Below, one piece after another: positions 30,497 through 39,945 of a stretch of 64,000 nucleotides of DNA. Position 1 is the first letter of the stretch; every line of letters begins with the position of its first letter. Location of the stretch: NCBI RefSeq assembly GCF_023062595.1, contig NZ_JALLAN010000012.1, positions 62,001 to 126,000 of the forward strand. The letters run 5' to 3'. The notes under the pieces are model-generated. The model did not search any database. It was not told the DNA's origin and saw nothing but the letters and a program-made list of their open reading frames with translations. Both the position numbers and the translations under genes were made by a program. The stretch comes from Arthrobacter rhizosphaerae (GTDB lineage: Bacteria > Actinomycetota > Actinomycetes > Actinomycetales > Micrococcaceae).

Positions 30497-31726
30497 ATGA
30501 AGATCGTCGCAGCAGAAGTGTTCGTCACCAGCCCGTCCCGTAACTTCGTGACGCTCAGGATCACCACGGAGGATGGCGTAACCGGCATCGGTGACGCCAC
30601 GCTCAACGGGCGGGAACTCGCCGTCGCCGCCTACCTGAAGGAGCATGTTGCGCAGTTGCTGATCGGCAAGGATCCGCAGCGGATCGAGGACACCTGGCAG
30701 TTCCTTTACCGTTCCGCATATTGGCGCCGCGGCCCGGTAACGATGGCCGCGATCGCCGCCGTGGACATGGCGCTCTGGGACATCAAGGGCAAGATGGCCG
30801 GCATGCCGGTGTACCAGCTGCTGGGTGGTGCGTCTCGGAACGGGTTGCGCGCCTATGGCCACGCCTCCGGCATGGACCTTCCCTCGCTCTTCGACTCCGT
30901 CCGCGAGCACCTGGAACTGGGCTACAAGTCCGTCCGGATCCAGACCGCGGTGCCCTCGCTGAAGTCCATCTACGGCGTCGCCTCCCAGGTGCAGGCCACG
31001 GGCGAACGCTACGACTACGAGCCGGCCGGCCGCGGAGCCTTTCCTTTGGAGGAGGACTGGGATACCCGTGCCTACCTGCGCCACCTGCCCAGCGTCTTCG
31101 AAGCCGTCCGGAACGAATTCGGCCCCGAGCTGCCGCTGCTGCACGACGGCCACCACCGGATGACCCCCATCCAGGCCGCCAAACTTGGTAAGGCCCTGGA
31201 GCCGTATGACCTGTTCTGGCTTGAGGACTGCACCCCGGCCGAGAACCAGGAGGCGCTGCGGCTGGTCCGTCAGCACACCACCACGCCGCTGGCTATCGGG
31301 GAAATCTTCAACACCGTGTACGACTTCCAGACCATCATCAAGGAACAGCTGATCGACTACGTCCGTGCAGCCTCAACACACTTCGGCGGTATCTCCCCGC
31401 TGAAGAAGGTCATGGACTTCGCCGCGCAGTACCAGATCAAGTCAGGCTTCCACGGCCCCACCGACATCTCCCCGGTCGGCTTCGCCGCCCAACTCCATGT
31501 GGGCCTGGCCATCCACAACTACGGCATCCAGGAATACATGCAGCACTCGCCGCAGACCAACAGCGTCTTCGAGCAGTCCATGACATTCGTGGACGGCTAC
31601 CTGCACCCCGGCGACAAGCCGGGCATCGGCGTCGAGTTTAACGAGGAAGCAGCTGCGGCTTTCCCCTACCAGCAGGCCTACCTGCCCTACAACCGCCTCG
31701 TTGACGGAACCGTCCATGACTGGTGA
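30497..31726 (+). CDS. manD: D-mannonate dehydratase, enolase superfamily
   Basis: The 409-residue protein has the enolase-superfamily fold. The metal ligands lie in [18 protein letters not shown] and AIGEIFNT, and AYGHASG is typical of the ManD/RspA group. It dehydrates D-mannonate to 2-keto-3-deoxy-D-gluconate, replacing the unrelated UxuA. The ATG at 30497 follows AAGGAACAGCTGAACTT; the frame extends upstream inside uxuB but without a sensible start. KDG kinase and aldolase are not in the window. Confidence 0.93.
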   Translation: MKIVAAEVFVTSPSRNFVTLRITTEDGVTGIGDATLNGRELAVAAYLKEHVAQLLIGKDPQRIEDTWQFLYRSAYWRRGPVTMAAIAAVDMALWDIKGKMAGMPVYQLLGGASRNGLRAYGHASGMDLPSLFDSVREHLELGYKSVRIQTAVPSLKSIYGVASQVQATGERYDYEPAGRGAFPLEEDWDTRAYLRHLPSVFEAVRNEFGPELPLLHDGHHRMTPIQAAKLGKALEPYDLFWLEDCTPAENQEALRLVRQHTTTPLAIGEIFNTVYDFQTIIKEQLIDYVRAASTHFGGISPLKKVMDFAAQYQIKSGFHGPTDISPVGFAAQLHVGLAIHNYGIQEYMQHSPQTNSVFEQSMTFVDGYLHPGDKPGIGVEFNEEAAAAFPYQQAYLPYNRLVDGTVHDW

Positions 31727-31739
31727 GGAGGAGCTGCCG

Positions 31740-32240
31740 GTGACCGGCAGCCCCGGCATAGTGGTGATGGGCGTGTGCGGCTGCGGGAAGACCACCATCG
31801 GTGGCCTGGTGGCACAGCAACTCGGGATGCCCTTCCTCGACGGCGATTCGCTCCACCCCATGGAGAACGTCGCCAAAATGGCCGCCGGGACGCCCTTGAC
31901 CGATGAGGACCGCTGGCCGTGGCTCGCCGTCATCGGGAGCGAACTGGCTGCGGCCGGACCGCGGGGCCTGGTGCTTGCCTGCTCGGCACTGAAACGCAGC
32001 TACCGCGACGCCATCCGCGCCAACGCCCCGCAGACCGTCTTCCTGCACCTGGACGGCAGCCGAGAAGTGCTGAGCCAGCGACTGGAAGGCCGGTCCGGGC
32101 ACTTCATGCCTCCGACGCTTCTGGATTCACAGCTTGCCACGCTGGAGCCACTTGAGGGCGATGAAGCCGGGATCGTAGTGGATATCGCGGGCTCCCTCCC
32201 AGACGTAGTCCGAGCGGCACTCGTAGTGACGGAGCGGTAG
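31740..32240 (+). CDS. gntK: Gluconokinase
   Basis: The 166-residue P-loop kinase has Walker A GVCGCGKTT near residue 11 and the gluconokinase blocks DGDSLHPMENVAKM, GTPLTDEDRWPWL and CSALKRSYRD. It phosphorylates gluconate to 6-phosphogluconate. The GTG at 31740 is preferred because GAGGAGGAG lies 6 bases upstream; it then begins 13 bases after manD. Upstream TTG/ATG options would overlap manD. Parts of it are mirrored in the decayed copy at 4685-4966. Confidence 0.92.
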   Translation: MTGSPGIVVMGVCGCGKTTIGGLVAQQLGMPFLDGDSLHPMENVAKMAAGTPLTDEDRWPWLAVIGSELAAAGPRGLVLACSALKRSYRDAIRANAPQTVFLHLDGSREVLSQRLEGRSGHFMPPTLLDSQLATLEPLEGDEAGIVVDIAGSLPDVVRAALVVTER

Positions 32241-32585
32241 TGCTGACGGAGTTCCACGTTGGGATTGTGCAGATGTTTTCCCAGGCTCAGCCCACTCCTC
32301 CTCAACGCTTTGGGGCGAAGGCCTGAATGCATCTGGTGGGTTAGGGTAGCCCGCTGTTTGAGTTCATCCAGTTCCATCCCCGCAGGTGCTTAGTCGGTTC
32401 AGCGTAGGCTCTCTGACGGGGCTATTCAAAATAATGGACAGATCATCCATCTTATGGAAAGCTCAATCTAGCGACTTTTCCGTCCTTCGGTACGGTGTTT
32501 CATTTACCGCAAAAACGATACTAGTTGTTGGACCTGAAAGGCTATTTAACCTTTCATAGCTCCCTTGACAGAGGAGGGAACCACG
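32241..32585. other. Intergenic regulatory region before the SDR gene
   Basis: No gene is seen. The region holds TCCATCTTATGGAA at 32446-32459 (perfect TCCAT-CTT-ATGGA palindrome, matching 26258-26271) and a perfect 7-base inverted repeat TGAAAGG-CTATTTAA-CCTTTCA at 32535-32556 in the probable leader of the SDR gene. Confidence 0.5.
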
Positions 32586-33335
32586 ATGGGCGACTTTGAG
32601 GGGCTTACAGCCGTTGTTACAGGCGGGGCGTCAGGCATTGGCGCCGCTGTCGCAAGCAAACTTTCCGAAAGCGGCGCGAACGTGGCGGTGCTGGACCTCG
32701 CCGTTTCCGAGAACCACGAGGTAATCAGCGTGCTCGCGGACGTGTCTGACGATACTTCTGTGTGCGCCGCAGTGGATGCGGTCATTAAACGTTTTGGCCG
32801 CATCGACATTGTTGTGAACAACGCGGGCATCGGTGCTCAGGGCAATGTTGGCAGCAATACCGATGATGAATGGCACAAGGTGTTCGACATCAACGTGCTT
32901 GGAATGGTCCGCGTAAGCCGGGCCTGCCTGCCGTACCTGCGCGAGTCGCCGGCGGCGGCCATTGTGAACACGTCCTCTGTGGTTGCCACGGCAGGACTGC
33001 CTCAGCGGGCGCTCTACAGCGCCTCAAAAGGTGCTGTGCTCTCACTGACGCGTGCTATGGCCGCTGACCATCTGCACGAAGGCATCCGGGTCAACTGCGT
33101 AAACCCCGGAACAGCTGACACGCCATGGATCGGGCGCCTGCTCGCCGCAGCAGAGAACCCGACAGCAGAGCGGGCGGCTCTCGAAGCCCGCCAGCCCCAC
33201 GGCCGGCTTGTTACCCCGGACGAGGTGGCCGATGCGATTGCCTATCTGGCTAGCCCACGCTCTGGCTCCACTACCGGTTTTGACCTGGCAGTCGACGGCG
33301 GCATGCAAGCGCTGCGGCTCCGCCAGAGTCACTGA
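32586..33335 (+). CDS. SDR dehydrogenase of sugar/sugar-acid type
   Basis: The 249-residue protein has VVTGGASGIG, VNNAG, NTSSVVATAGLPQRALYSASK (catalytic Ser, Tyr, Lys present) and the ending DGGMQALRLRQ. The later segments NPGTADTPWIGRLL and ARQPHGRLVTPDEVA recall L-fucose/L-rhamnose dehydrogenases and 2-keto-3-deoxyfuconate dehydrogenases. ATG 32586 has GAGGAGGG 7 bases upstream. It is followed by a remnant of a sugar-acid dehydratase, suggesting it once sat in a complete sugar-acid cluster like that at 38-47 kb. The exact substrate is not established. Confidence 0.82.
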   Translation: MGDFEGLTAVVTGGASGIGAAVASKLSESGANVAVLDLAVSENHEVISVLADVSDDTSVCAAVDAVIKRFGRIDIVVNNAGIGAQGNVGSNTDDEWHKVFDINVLGMVRVSRACLPYLRESPAAAIVNTSSVVATAGLPQRALYSASKGAVLSLTRAMAADHLHEGIRVNCVNPGTADTPWIGRLLAAAENPTAERAALEARQPHGRLVTPDEVADAIAYLASPRSGSTTGFDLAVDGGMQALRLRQSH

Positions 33336-33406
33336 AAGGCCTGCAGTATTCGGCACCCAGCGCCGATGCCACAAATTCGTACATCATGGATGAAGGACAG
33401 AACAGC

Positions 33407-33580
33407 ATGACGGGTGAGCAGCGCAGCTCCGGATGGTACGCGGGCAGCGACAGGAACAGTTACATTCCGAGCGTGGACGCACCGCGGCAGCGGCCCGGGG
33501 GACGGTTTCGACCGACGCCCGCAGATACCGGTTTCGAACACGCCTTGGGAGATGATTCCCTCGTCCCTCCCGGCTCCGAG
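33407..33580 (+). pseudogene. Remnant of an IlvD/Edd sugar-acid dehydratase N-terminus
   Basis: Starting at ATG 33407 the frame reads MTGEQRSSGWYAGSDRNSYI, closely matching the start of the intact dehydratase at 45249-46964 (MSEQRSSQWYAGNDRNAYIH). After a frameshift the next frame reads RAWTHRGSGPGDGFD then RRPQIPVSNTPWEMIPSS. This matches RAWMRRGLPEDSFD and GKPQIAIANTASDLTPCNS of the intact protein. The similarity stops near 33580, where GH78 sequence begins. AAGGACAGAACAGC before the ATG looks like the old gene's ribosome site. Confidence 0.85.
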
Positions 33581-36208
33581 GCGATGACGGGTTCCCCGCA
33601 CAGGCTCCGCGTAAACCACCTCGAGCGACCCCTGGGACTTCTCCAGCGGCCGCTCCTATCCTGGGCACTGCCGGCGGGAACGACTACACAAAAGGCGTAT
33701 CGCATACGAACGGCCGGGGGGTGGGATTCGGGCATGGTCCGATCCTCTGAGCACCTCTTCATTGCTTACGGCGGCCCGGCTCTTCATTCCGGAGAGCGGG
33801 TGGAGTGGCAGGTTATGGTATGGACTGATGCAGGCGCTAGTGACTGGTCCCGAACGGGACAGTTTGAAGCGGGACTGCTGCAGCCTGAAGACTGGCAGGC
33901 ACACTGGATAACTCCCTCCGATCTAATTCCAGCACCAGCGGGGGAGCGTCCCGCACAACTCATCCGTAGTGAATTCACTGTCGATCGAGAGGTTCTCTCC
34001 GCGCGCCTACACGTCACCGCACACGGGCTCTACGAGGGCTTCCTTAATTCGGCTCGCATAGGCGATGACGAGCTCACCCCGGGGTTCACCCAGTACCGCG
34101 AACGACTCCAAGTACAAACCTACGACGTCACAGCGTCCCTACAGCCGGGACGCAACTCGATCGCATTCCTCTTGGCCGACGGTTGGTACCGAGGCCAAAT
34201 CGGTTACTTTCGCGCGCACGATCAATGGGGCACTGAGCTCAGTCTTCTGGCGCAACTGGTAATAGACCACCAAGATGGCCCTTCAACGGTAATCGGAACT
34301 GGCGAGGGTTGGCGCAGCACTGTAGGTCATATAACCGCCGCCGACCTGATAGCAGGAGAACAATGGGACCTGCGCAGGTTGCCACGCGGGTGGGCGGAGT
34401 GTGGGTTCGATGACTCACAATGGCATGACGTTGCCGTGGGGGACATCGATGTGAGCAGGCTGGTGGACTCCCCTGCTCCTGCAGTTCGTCGCGTACAGGA
34501 AATTCGTCCCATCTCCGTCACTCGACTCGACAAAGACCGTCAAATCGTCAATCTGGGACAAAACATCAACGGCTGGACCCGCCTGTCCAGGCTCGGTCCC
34601 CCAGGCACCACGGTCCGGCTAGTTCATGGGGAATGGCTGGACGCGGAAGGCGACGTCCTGACACACAACATCGCTCCGGACTATCCCGAACTTAGGCCGG
34701 CCGGGCAGGTAGACGCGGTTATTTCGGCAGGACACCCTGGAGATGTTTTCGAGCCGAGACGAACTACGCACGGCTTCCAGTACGTCCGGGTCGAGGGCCA
34801 TCCTGAAAATCTCACCGTGGACGACGTAACAGGTGTCATGGTCCACACCGACATGCAGAGAACAGGTTGGTTTGAGTGCAGCGACGAACGCCTGAACAAA
34901 CTACACGAAGCAACGGTCTGGAGTTTGCGGGGTAATTCGTGCGATATCCCGACGGACTGTCCCCATCGAGAGCGCGTTGGCTGGACAGGAGACTGGCAGC
35001 TTTTCATTTCCACTGGTGCCTTCCTCTACGACGTAGCAGGCTTTTCCAAAAAATGGCTGAGGGACGTCGCTGCTGATCAGACTAGCGACGGCACGGTACT
35101 TCACTTCAGTCCCATGGCACCGTACGACGCCGAGCAAAGCCCGGTCAGGGTTTTCTCAGGATCAGCAGGATGGGGTGATGCCTGCGTGATCGTGCCGTGG
35201 GCGTTGTACTCTGCGTACGGGGATCGGGCAGTGCTTGAAGAGTCCTGGCCGATGATTGCCTCCTGGTTGGGCCGAATCGAGCGGATCGCTCGGAACAAGC
35301 GTCACCCTGAGCGTGCCCTGCTACGTCCGTCCCCGTTGCCGCATGAGCGTTACCTGTGGGACGGCAGCTCCCATTGGGGTGAGTGGCTGGAACCGGGGCA
35401 GGAGATAGTCGATCTGGACGAGCATGCGCAGCGCGATCAAGGGCACCTAGCCACCGCCTACTACGCTCACAGCGCGGGCCTAGCCGCTCGCATCGCAGAG
35501 GTCCTCGGTAAGAGCGTGGAGTCTGAGTACTACCGCGGTCTGGAGTCGGGCGCGCGCGAGGCTTGGCAAAAGGAGTACATCGGACGGGACGGGTTCCTTA
35601 CACCTGATACGCAAGCCAATCATGTCCGCGCTCTTGCATTTGACCTTGTGCCTGCCGCCATTCGCGCCAGGACGGTGCAGCGGCTTGTCGAACTTGTTCG
35701 AGAGTCAGAAAATCATTTGGCGACAGGTTTCCTCGCGACACCTTTTCTGCTTCCTGTACTGGCCGAAGCCGGTCATCTGGACCTCGCCTACTCCCTGCTT
35801 CTGCGGGACACTGAGCCTTCTTGGCTGGTGATGATCGACCGAGGGGCGAATACCATTTGGGAGAACTGGAACGGGATCACGGCGGACGGTGAGGTGAACG
35901 CTTCGCTCAATCACTATTCGAAAGGGGCAGTGGTCTCATTCCTGCATCGGTACGTAGCCGGACTGGCGCCACTTGAGGGTGAAGTTGCATGGCGACGCTT
36001 CCGCGTCCGCCCGAGGCCCGGAGGCAACGTCCAGTGGGCAAGGGCTCTCCACGACAGTCCTTACGGTCTTATCGAGTGTGAGTGGAGACTTTCCGGGGAC
36101 CAGCTACATCTCAAGGTGGTTGTGCCGCCAGGTACTGAGGCCCTGATAACGATGCCGAGCGGGGTGGAACAGGTGGCGGGTCCGGGCAGGCACGTCTTCA
36201 CTGACTGA
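33407..36208 (+). CDS. GH78 alpha-L-rhamnosidase with foreign 5' end
   Basis: The GH78 part starts near residue 66 (SPHRLRVNHLERPLGLLQ) and contains the beta domains, the (alpha/alpha)6 catalytic domain and a C-terminal beta domain. The catalytic region reads DCPHRERVGWTGDW (E522) and the later general-base region TIWENWNG. It should release L-rhamnose in the cytoplasm. The open frame upstream is the decayed dehydratase start. Translation may begin at 33407, using the old start and giving a chimeric leader, or at ATG 33584, which has only a very close GAGG. The protein would be 933 or 874 residues. Confidence 0.85.
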   Translation: MTGEQRSSGWYAGSDRNSYIPSVDAPRQRPGGRFRPTPADTGFEHALGDDSLVPPGSEAMTGSPHRLRVNHLERPLGLLQRPLLSWALPAGTTTQKAYRIRTAGGWDSGMVRSSEHLFIAYGGPALHSGERVEWQVMVWTDAGASDWSRTGQFEAGLLQPEDWQAHWITPSDLIPAPAGERPAQLIRSEFTVDREVLSARLHVTAHGLYEGFLNSARIGDDELTPGFTQYRERLQVQTYDVTASLQPGRNSIAFLLADGWYRGQIGYFRAHDQWGTELSLLAQLVIDHQDGPSTVIGTGEGWRSTVGHITAADLIAGEQWDLRRLPRGWAECGFDDSQWHDVAVGDIDVSRLVDSPAPAVRRVQEIRPISVTRLDKDRQIVNLGQNINGWTRLSRLGPPGTTVRLVHGEWLDAEGDVLTHNIAPDYPELRPAGQVDAVISAGHPGDVFEPRRTTHGFQYVRVEGHPENLTVDDVTGVMVHTDMQRTGWFECSDERLNKLHEATVWSLRGNSCDIPTDCPHRERVGWTGDWQLFISTGAFLYDVAGFSKKWLRDVAADQTSDGTVLHFSPMAPYDAEQSPVRVFSGSAGWGDACVIVPWALYSAYGDRAVLEESWPMIASWLGRIERIARNKRHPERALLRPSPLPHERYLWDGSSHWGEWLEPGQEIVDLDEHAQRDQGHLATAYYAHSAGLAARIAEVLGKSVESEYYRGLESGAREAWQKEYIGRDGFLTPDTQANHVRALAFDLVPAAIRARTVQRLVELVRESENHLATGFLATPFLLPVLAEAGHLDLAYSLLLRDTEPSWLVMIDRGANTIWENWNGITADGEVNASLNHYSKGAVVSFLHRYVAGLAPLEGEVAWRRFRVRPRPGGNVQWARALHDSPYGLIECEWRLSGDQLHLKVVVPPGTEALITMPSGVEQVAGPGRHVFTD

Positions 36209-36372
36209 GGTTTCATTGCCAGCGAAAGTTGGTCCTCACCAATTGACGCTGCACCCGCAAAAGCCCTTCGCACCGTTAGCACATGAAGGCGCCCGGTCAT
36301 CTGCCGCGGGTGCTTCACGCAAGAACGGTCCTGCCTAGGCAGAACCCTGACCAGTCAGAAGGACTACAAACT

Positions 36373-37716
36373 ATGAGGCAACTCCCACAGCAGTACTCTG
36401 AGGGTATTCCTGGTGCCCAGCGCAACCCGGTTCTTCCCCCTATCCATCACATACCTGATGGGGAGGCGCGCGTAATGCCGGACGGCCGGCTTTATGTATA
36501 TGGCAGCTACGACACGATGGACAATTGGTACTGCTCCGACCGTTACCATGTGGTCTCAACGTCTGACTTTTGCGAATGGACCGTGCATGACGTCGCTTTT
36601 CGAGGGGAGCAGGTGCCGTGGTTTCCTGACCCGGCGGGCTACGCCGAGACCGTGCCGGCCAGTACCATTCTCTCGGCAGCTGTGGAGGAAGGTGCTGACA
36701 TGCCGTCTGACCTTGCGAGTTCCCCGCTGCTGTACGCTCCTGATGCGGTAGAACGAGACGGCGTCTATTACCTCTACTTCTGCATGGCCGACGGCAGCGA
36801 GGGGGTCGCGACTTCAGACCGTCCTGAGGGGCCGTTCGTTGATCCTAAGCAAATTCCTGCCCGCGGCATCGATCCGGCTGTCTTTATTGACGACGACCAC
36901 AGCGTCTACTTCTACTGGGGCCAGATTCGTGCCCGCGGTGTACAGATGGACAACGACATGACGTCCTTCAACCCGCAGGAAGTTGTTGATGACCTGGTTA
37001 CAGAGGCCGAACACGGGTTCCATGAGGGGCCCTCTATGCGCAAGATAGGCGATCTGTACTACCTGGTGTTCTCTGATGCGACCCGCGGCCGTCCCACCGC
37101 ACTCGGCTACGCTACGTCTGTCTCGCCTCTCGGTCCGTTCCGCTACGGGGGCATCATCGTCGACAATGCTGACTGTGACCCTAACTCATGGAACAACCAC
37201 GGATCGATCGAATGCTTTAATGACCGATGGTACGTCTTCTACCATCGCAGTTCCCGGGGTGGGCGCTTCCATCGTCGTCTCTGCATTGAACCCCTTCGGG
37301 TGCTCGAGGACGGGAGCATCCCGGAAGTTCCCATGACGTCACAGGGGGTAGGGGAGCCATTCTCTGCCGACGAATTCGTCGAGGCCTTCCGCGCTTGCGC
37401 GATCAGCGGGGGAGCCCGCATCGACATTGGGCGGAACGGGGAGGAGTACCTCACTGGCATTCTCGACGGTGACGAGGCGGTATTTCGTTACGTGCGCTCA
37501 GCGGAAGGATTCTCGTCCATCAGTCTTGAGCTCGAAGGGGAGGGCGAAATTGACGTATTTTTGGGTGAAACCCACCTGTGCAGGCTGCGAGGGACCGGTG
37601 GCCGGCGGTTCTATCGAGGCCTCTTCCCACGCTGCATGGCTTCGCAAGAAGAACTCAAGCTAAGAGCACACCGTTCCGTGGACCTATCAATTTGGGGCTG
37701 GGAACTGGGCGAGTAA
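36373..37716 (+). CDS. GH43 family glycosidase
   Basis: The 447-residue protein has a five-bladed beta-propeller pattern. The putative catalytic base Asp is in HHIPDGEARVMPDGRLYVYG, the second Asp in LYAPDAVERDGVYYLYF, and the acid Glu in GFHEGPSMRKIGDLYYLVF. A short beta-sandwich-like C-terminal region (from about residue 345) may be a binding module. Likely activity is alpha-L-arabinofuranosidase or beta-xylosidase, which cannot be separated by eye. ATG 36373 has AAGGA upstream. No signal peptide. It follows the GH78 gene, suggesting joint work on pectin or arabinogalactan side chains. Confidence 0.82.
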   Translation: MRQLPQQYSEGIPGAQRNPVLPPIHHIPDGEARVMPDGRLYVYGSYDTMDNWYCSDRYHVVSTSDFCEWTVHDVAFRGEQVPWFPDPAGYAETVPASTILSAAVEEGADMPSDLASSPLLYAPDAVERDGVYYLYFCMADGSEGVATSDRPEGPFVDPKQIPARGIDPAVFIDDDHSVYFYWGQIRARGVQMDNDMTSFNPQEVVDDLVTEAEHGFHEGPSMRKIGDLYYLVFSDATRGRPTALGYATSVSPLGPFRYGGIIVDNADCDPNSWNNHGSIECFNDRWYVFYHRSSRGGRFHRRLCIEPLRVLEDGSIPEVPMTSQGVGEPFSADEFVEAFRACAISGGARIDIGRNGEEYLTGILDGDEAVFRYVRSAEGFSSISLELEGEGEIDVFLGETHLCRLRGTGGRRFYRGLFPRCMASQEELKLRAHRSVDLSIWGWELGE

Positions 37717-38015
37717 ACACAATCCACACGCTGAACCCTTCACCTAACCGTCTATCTATCAGAATCCAGCTCGTCGCGCATTCTCGCGCCAGGCGACCCA
37801 TGTTCTACGCTGCAACACCTTGTGATATGGAAAAGACACCGTTACTGAATCCAGCGTCAATTCCGGTCCGCCTGCTAAATCCACGACAGGCCGGCCACGC
37901 CACCACGCCGCCACCCGGCGGCCGCCTCAGACTGGCGTCCTGGCGGAAACGGCAATTGATGCACGCGGCACCTGGGCAACTTTGGCCCCCGCTGCGTTGC
38001 CATCTTTGCCCTAAA
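37717..38015. other. Intergenic region between convergent genes
   Basis: No gene is supported. A GC-rich hairpin GCCGCC-ACCC-GGCGGC (37907-37922) may help terminate the long minus-strand operon ending at 38016 or the GH43 gene, but there is no T run. Confidence 0.35.
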
Positions 38016-39029
38016 TCAGAGGCGCGGATCAATGTGCATTTTCGGGCCCGCGCCGGAGCCTTCAGGCCGCTCCCCTGAGAGGATGCCGGCAACGCCGTCA
38101 AGCCCCACCGTCTTTGCGACAAGCGGCCTCGGATCGACTGAGCCGGAGGCGTACAGTTCGATGGTTCCGGCCAGTCCTGGCGACGCACTCAGGATGCCTA
38201 CGGCGGTGACATCCTTTAGGGCCAAAGTCCGGGTATCAATCATGCTTGGGCTGCCCGCAAGGCCAACATAAACGACGCGCTTTCCGGGTTCGACCAGTTC
38301 GAGTGCTTTTGCCGGCAGCGCGGGAGCATTGGAAGCATCGATCACGGCATCGAAAGGCAGATCTGGCAGGTCGTCGGAAGCCCAGACACCGTCAAGTCCA
38401 AGGGTTTTGGCGAATTCCAGTGACCGTGCGGAGCGTCCCATCAGATGCACTTCAGCGCCTTGGGCCTTGGCGAAAAGTCCTGCCAGCAGTCCGATTGTTC
38501 CCGGCCCGAGGATCAGGACACGATCTCCTGGCTGCAAGTCGGCTCCCTGGACGGAGCGCAGAGCGTTGCCTCCGGGCTCTACCAAAGCGCCGAGAACTTC
38601 GTCAACGGTGTCCGGCAGTTCGTGCAGGGACGTCACAGGCACTGCGAGCTGCTCGGCAAGTGCCCCGTGGAAGCCTCCGCGGATCCCCAGTTCGTACCGG
38701 TGCTCACAGACATGTTGATTGCCGTTGCGGCAGCGGCGGCATAGGCCGCAACCCAGCATGGTGTCTCCAGTGACCCTGCGGCCAAGCCAGCGGTTGTCTA
38801 CGCCTTCGCCCACAGCCGTAACGGTTCCACTCCATTCGTGGCCCAGCCGGATCGGAAAGCGGGCGTGGCCCTCGTGGAGGTATTGCATTTCTCCGGTGAA
38901 GAATTCAACGTCTGTCCCGCAGACTCCCACGCGTTCGACGTCGATAATTGCCTGCCCAACGTTTGCCGTGGGAGGGCGCACGTCTTGAACTTCGGCGTCC
39001 CTGGGTCCGTTCAGTACGAAGGCTCTCAC
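38016..39029 (-). CDS. Zinc-dependent alcohol/sugar dehydrogenase (MDR)
   Basis: The 337-residue medium-chain dehydrogenase has the catalytic zinc motif GHEWSGTVTAVGEGVD near residue 63, the structural zinc cysteines in CGLCRRCRNGNQHVC and the Rossmann motif LGPGTIGLLAG. It is the last gene of the operon 46964-38016, 6 bases after the FAH gene. It could oxidise a free aldose or polyol to start the pathway, a guess from context. The C-terminus ends GSGAGPKMHIDPRL. Confidence 0.88.
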   Translation of the reverse strand: MRAFVLNGPRDAEVQDVRPPTANVGQAIIDVERVGVCGTDVEFFTGEMQYLHEGHARFPIRLGHEWSGTVTAVGEGVDNRWLGRRVTGDTMLGCGLCRRCRNGNQHVCEHRYELGIRGGFHGALAEQLAVPVTSLHELPDTVDEVLGALVEPGGNALRSVQGADLQPGDRVLILGPGTIGLLAGLFAKAQGAEVHLMGRSARSLEFAKTLGLDGVWASDDLPDLPFDAVIDASNAPALPAKALELVEPGKRVVYVGLAGSPSMIDTRTLALKDVTAVGILSASPGLAGTIELYASGSVDPRPLVAKTVGLDGVAGILSGERPEGSGAGPKMHIDPRL

Positions 39030-39035
39030 AGTGGT

Positions 39036-39896
39036 CTACCGGGGCGCCAGGACGGGCTGGCGCTGAGAGCCGAGGCCCTCGATGCCGAGTTCCATTACAT
39101 CACCGGGCTTGAGCCAAATTTGAGGTGTGAATCCCATGCCGACGCCCGGGGGCGTCCCAGTGTTGATCAGGTCTCCGGGTTCCAACACAAGGAACTGGCT
39201 CAGGTAGTGGACGATGAAGTACGGGTCGAAGATCATGGTAGATGTGGAGCCATTCTGGCGTCGGACACCATTGACATCCAGCCACATGCCGAGGTCCAGG
39301 ACGTCGTCGATCTCGTCCGGAGTGACAAGCCACGGGCCGGCGGGATTGAAGGTTTCAGCGGACTTTCCTTTTGACCATTGGCCGCCGCGTTCGATCTGGA
39401 AAGCCCGCTCGCTGACATCGTTGACGACGACGAAGCCGGCAATGGCCTCGCGGGCATCATCCACGCTGTTCAGGTAGCTGGTCCGCTTTCCGATGACGAT
39501 GCCGAGTTCGACCTCCCAGTCCGGTTTGGTTGCCCCCCTCGGGATGCGTACTTCGTCATTGGGGCCCACCAGGGTGTTCGGGGATTTGGTAAACAGGATG
39601 GGTTCTTCCGGCACGGCCTGCCCCGTCTCTGCCGCGTGATCGCTGTAGTTCAGGCCAATGCACAGAATCTGGTGAGGCCGCGCAATCGGGGCCCCGATCC
39701 GTTCACCGGCAAATTTCGTTACGTTTCCCGCGGCAACTCGTTCGGCTACGACACCTTTGAGCTTGGCTATGCCGTCGTTGCCAAAGAACGCTTCGTTGAA
39801 GTCTGCGACGCTGTCTGACACATCGACGTAGTGAGTGTCGCTGATCAATACGACCGGCTTTTCCGCTCCGGCGTCTCCGATTCTCATGAGGTACAT
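39036..39896 (-). CDS. Fumarylacetoacetate hydrolase family protein
   Basis: The 286-residue protein has the FAH catalytic core: LCIGLNYSDHAAETG, metal-binding DWEVELGIVIGKRT and NDVSER, then NTGTPPGVGMGF. In aldonate clusters such enzymes hydrolyse 2,4-diketo-3-deoxy-sugar acids to pyruvate plus a hydroxy acid (lactate for deoxyhexoses, glycolate for pentoses). Its neighbours (lactonase, SDR, dehydratase) fit that role. ATG 39896 has AGGAGAACCAACC upstream. Confidence 0.88.
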   Translation of the reverse strand: MYLMRIGDAGAEKPVVLISDTHYVDVSDSVADFNEAFFGNDGIAKLKGVVAERVAAGNVTKFAGERIGAPIARPHQILCIGLNYSDHAAETGQAVPEEPILFTKSPNTLVGPNDEVRIPRGATKPDWEVELGIVIGKRTSYLNSVDDAREAIAGFVVVNDVSERAFQIERGGQWSKGKSAETFNPAGPWLVTPDEIDDVLDLGMWLDVNGVRRQNGSTSTMIFDPYFIVHYLSQFLVLEPGDLINTGTPPGVGMGFTPQIWLKPGDVMELGIEGLGSQRQPVLAPR

Positions 39897-39945
39897 GGTT
39901 GGTTCTCCTGTGATGTCTGTGTGGTATTGATCTGGTGGCTGTGTG

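Noticed and set aside
37907..37922. GC hairpin as a definite terminator
   Set aside because: Only 6 bp and without a T run; kept as a note only.
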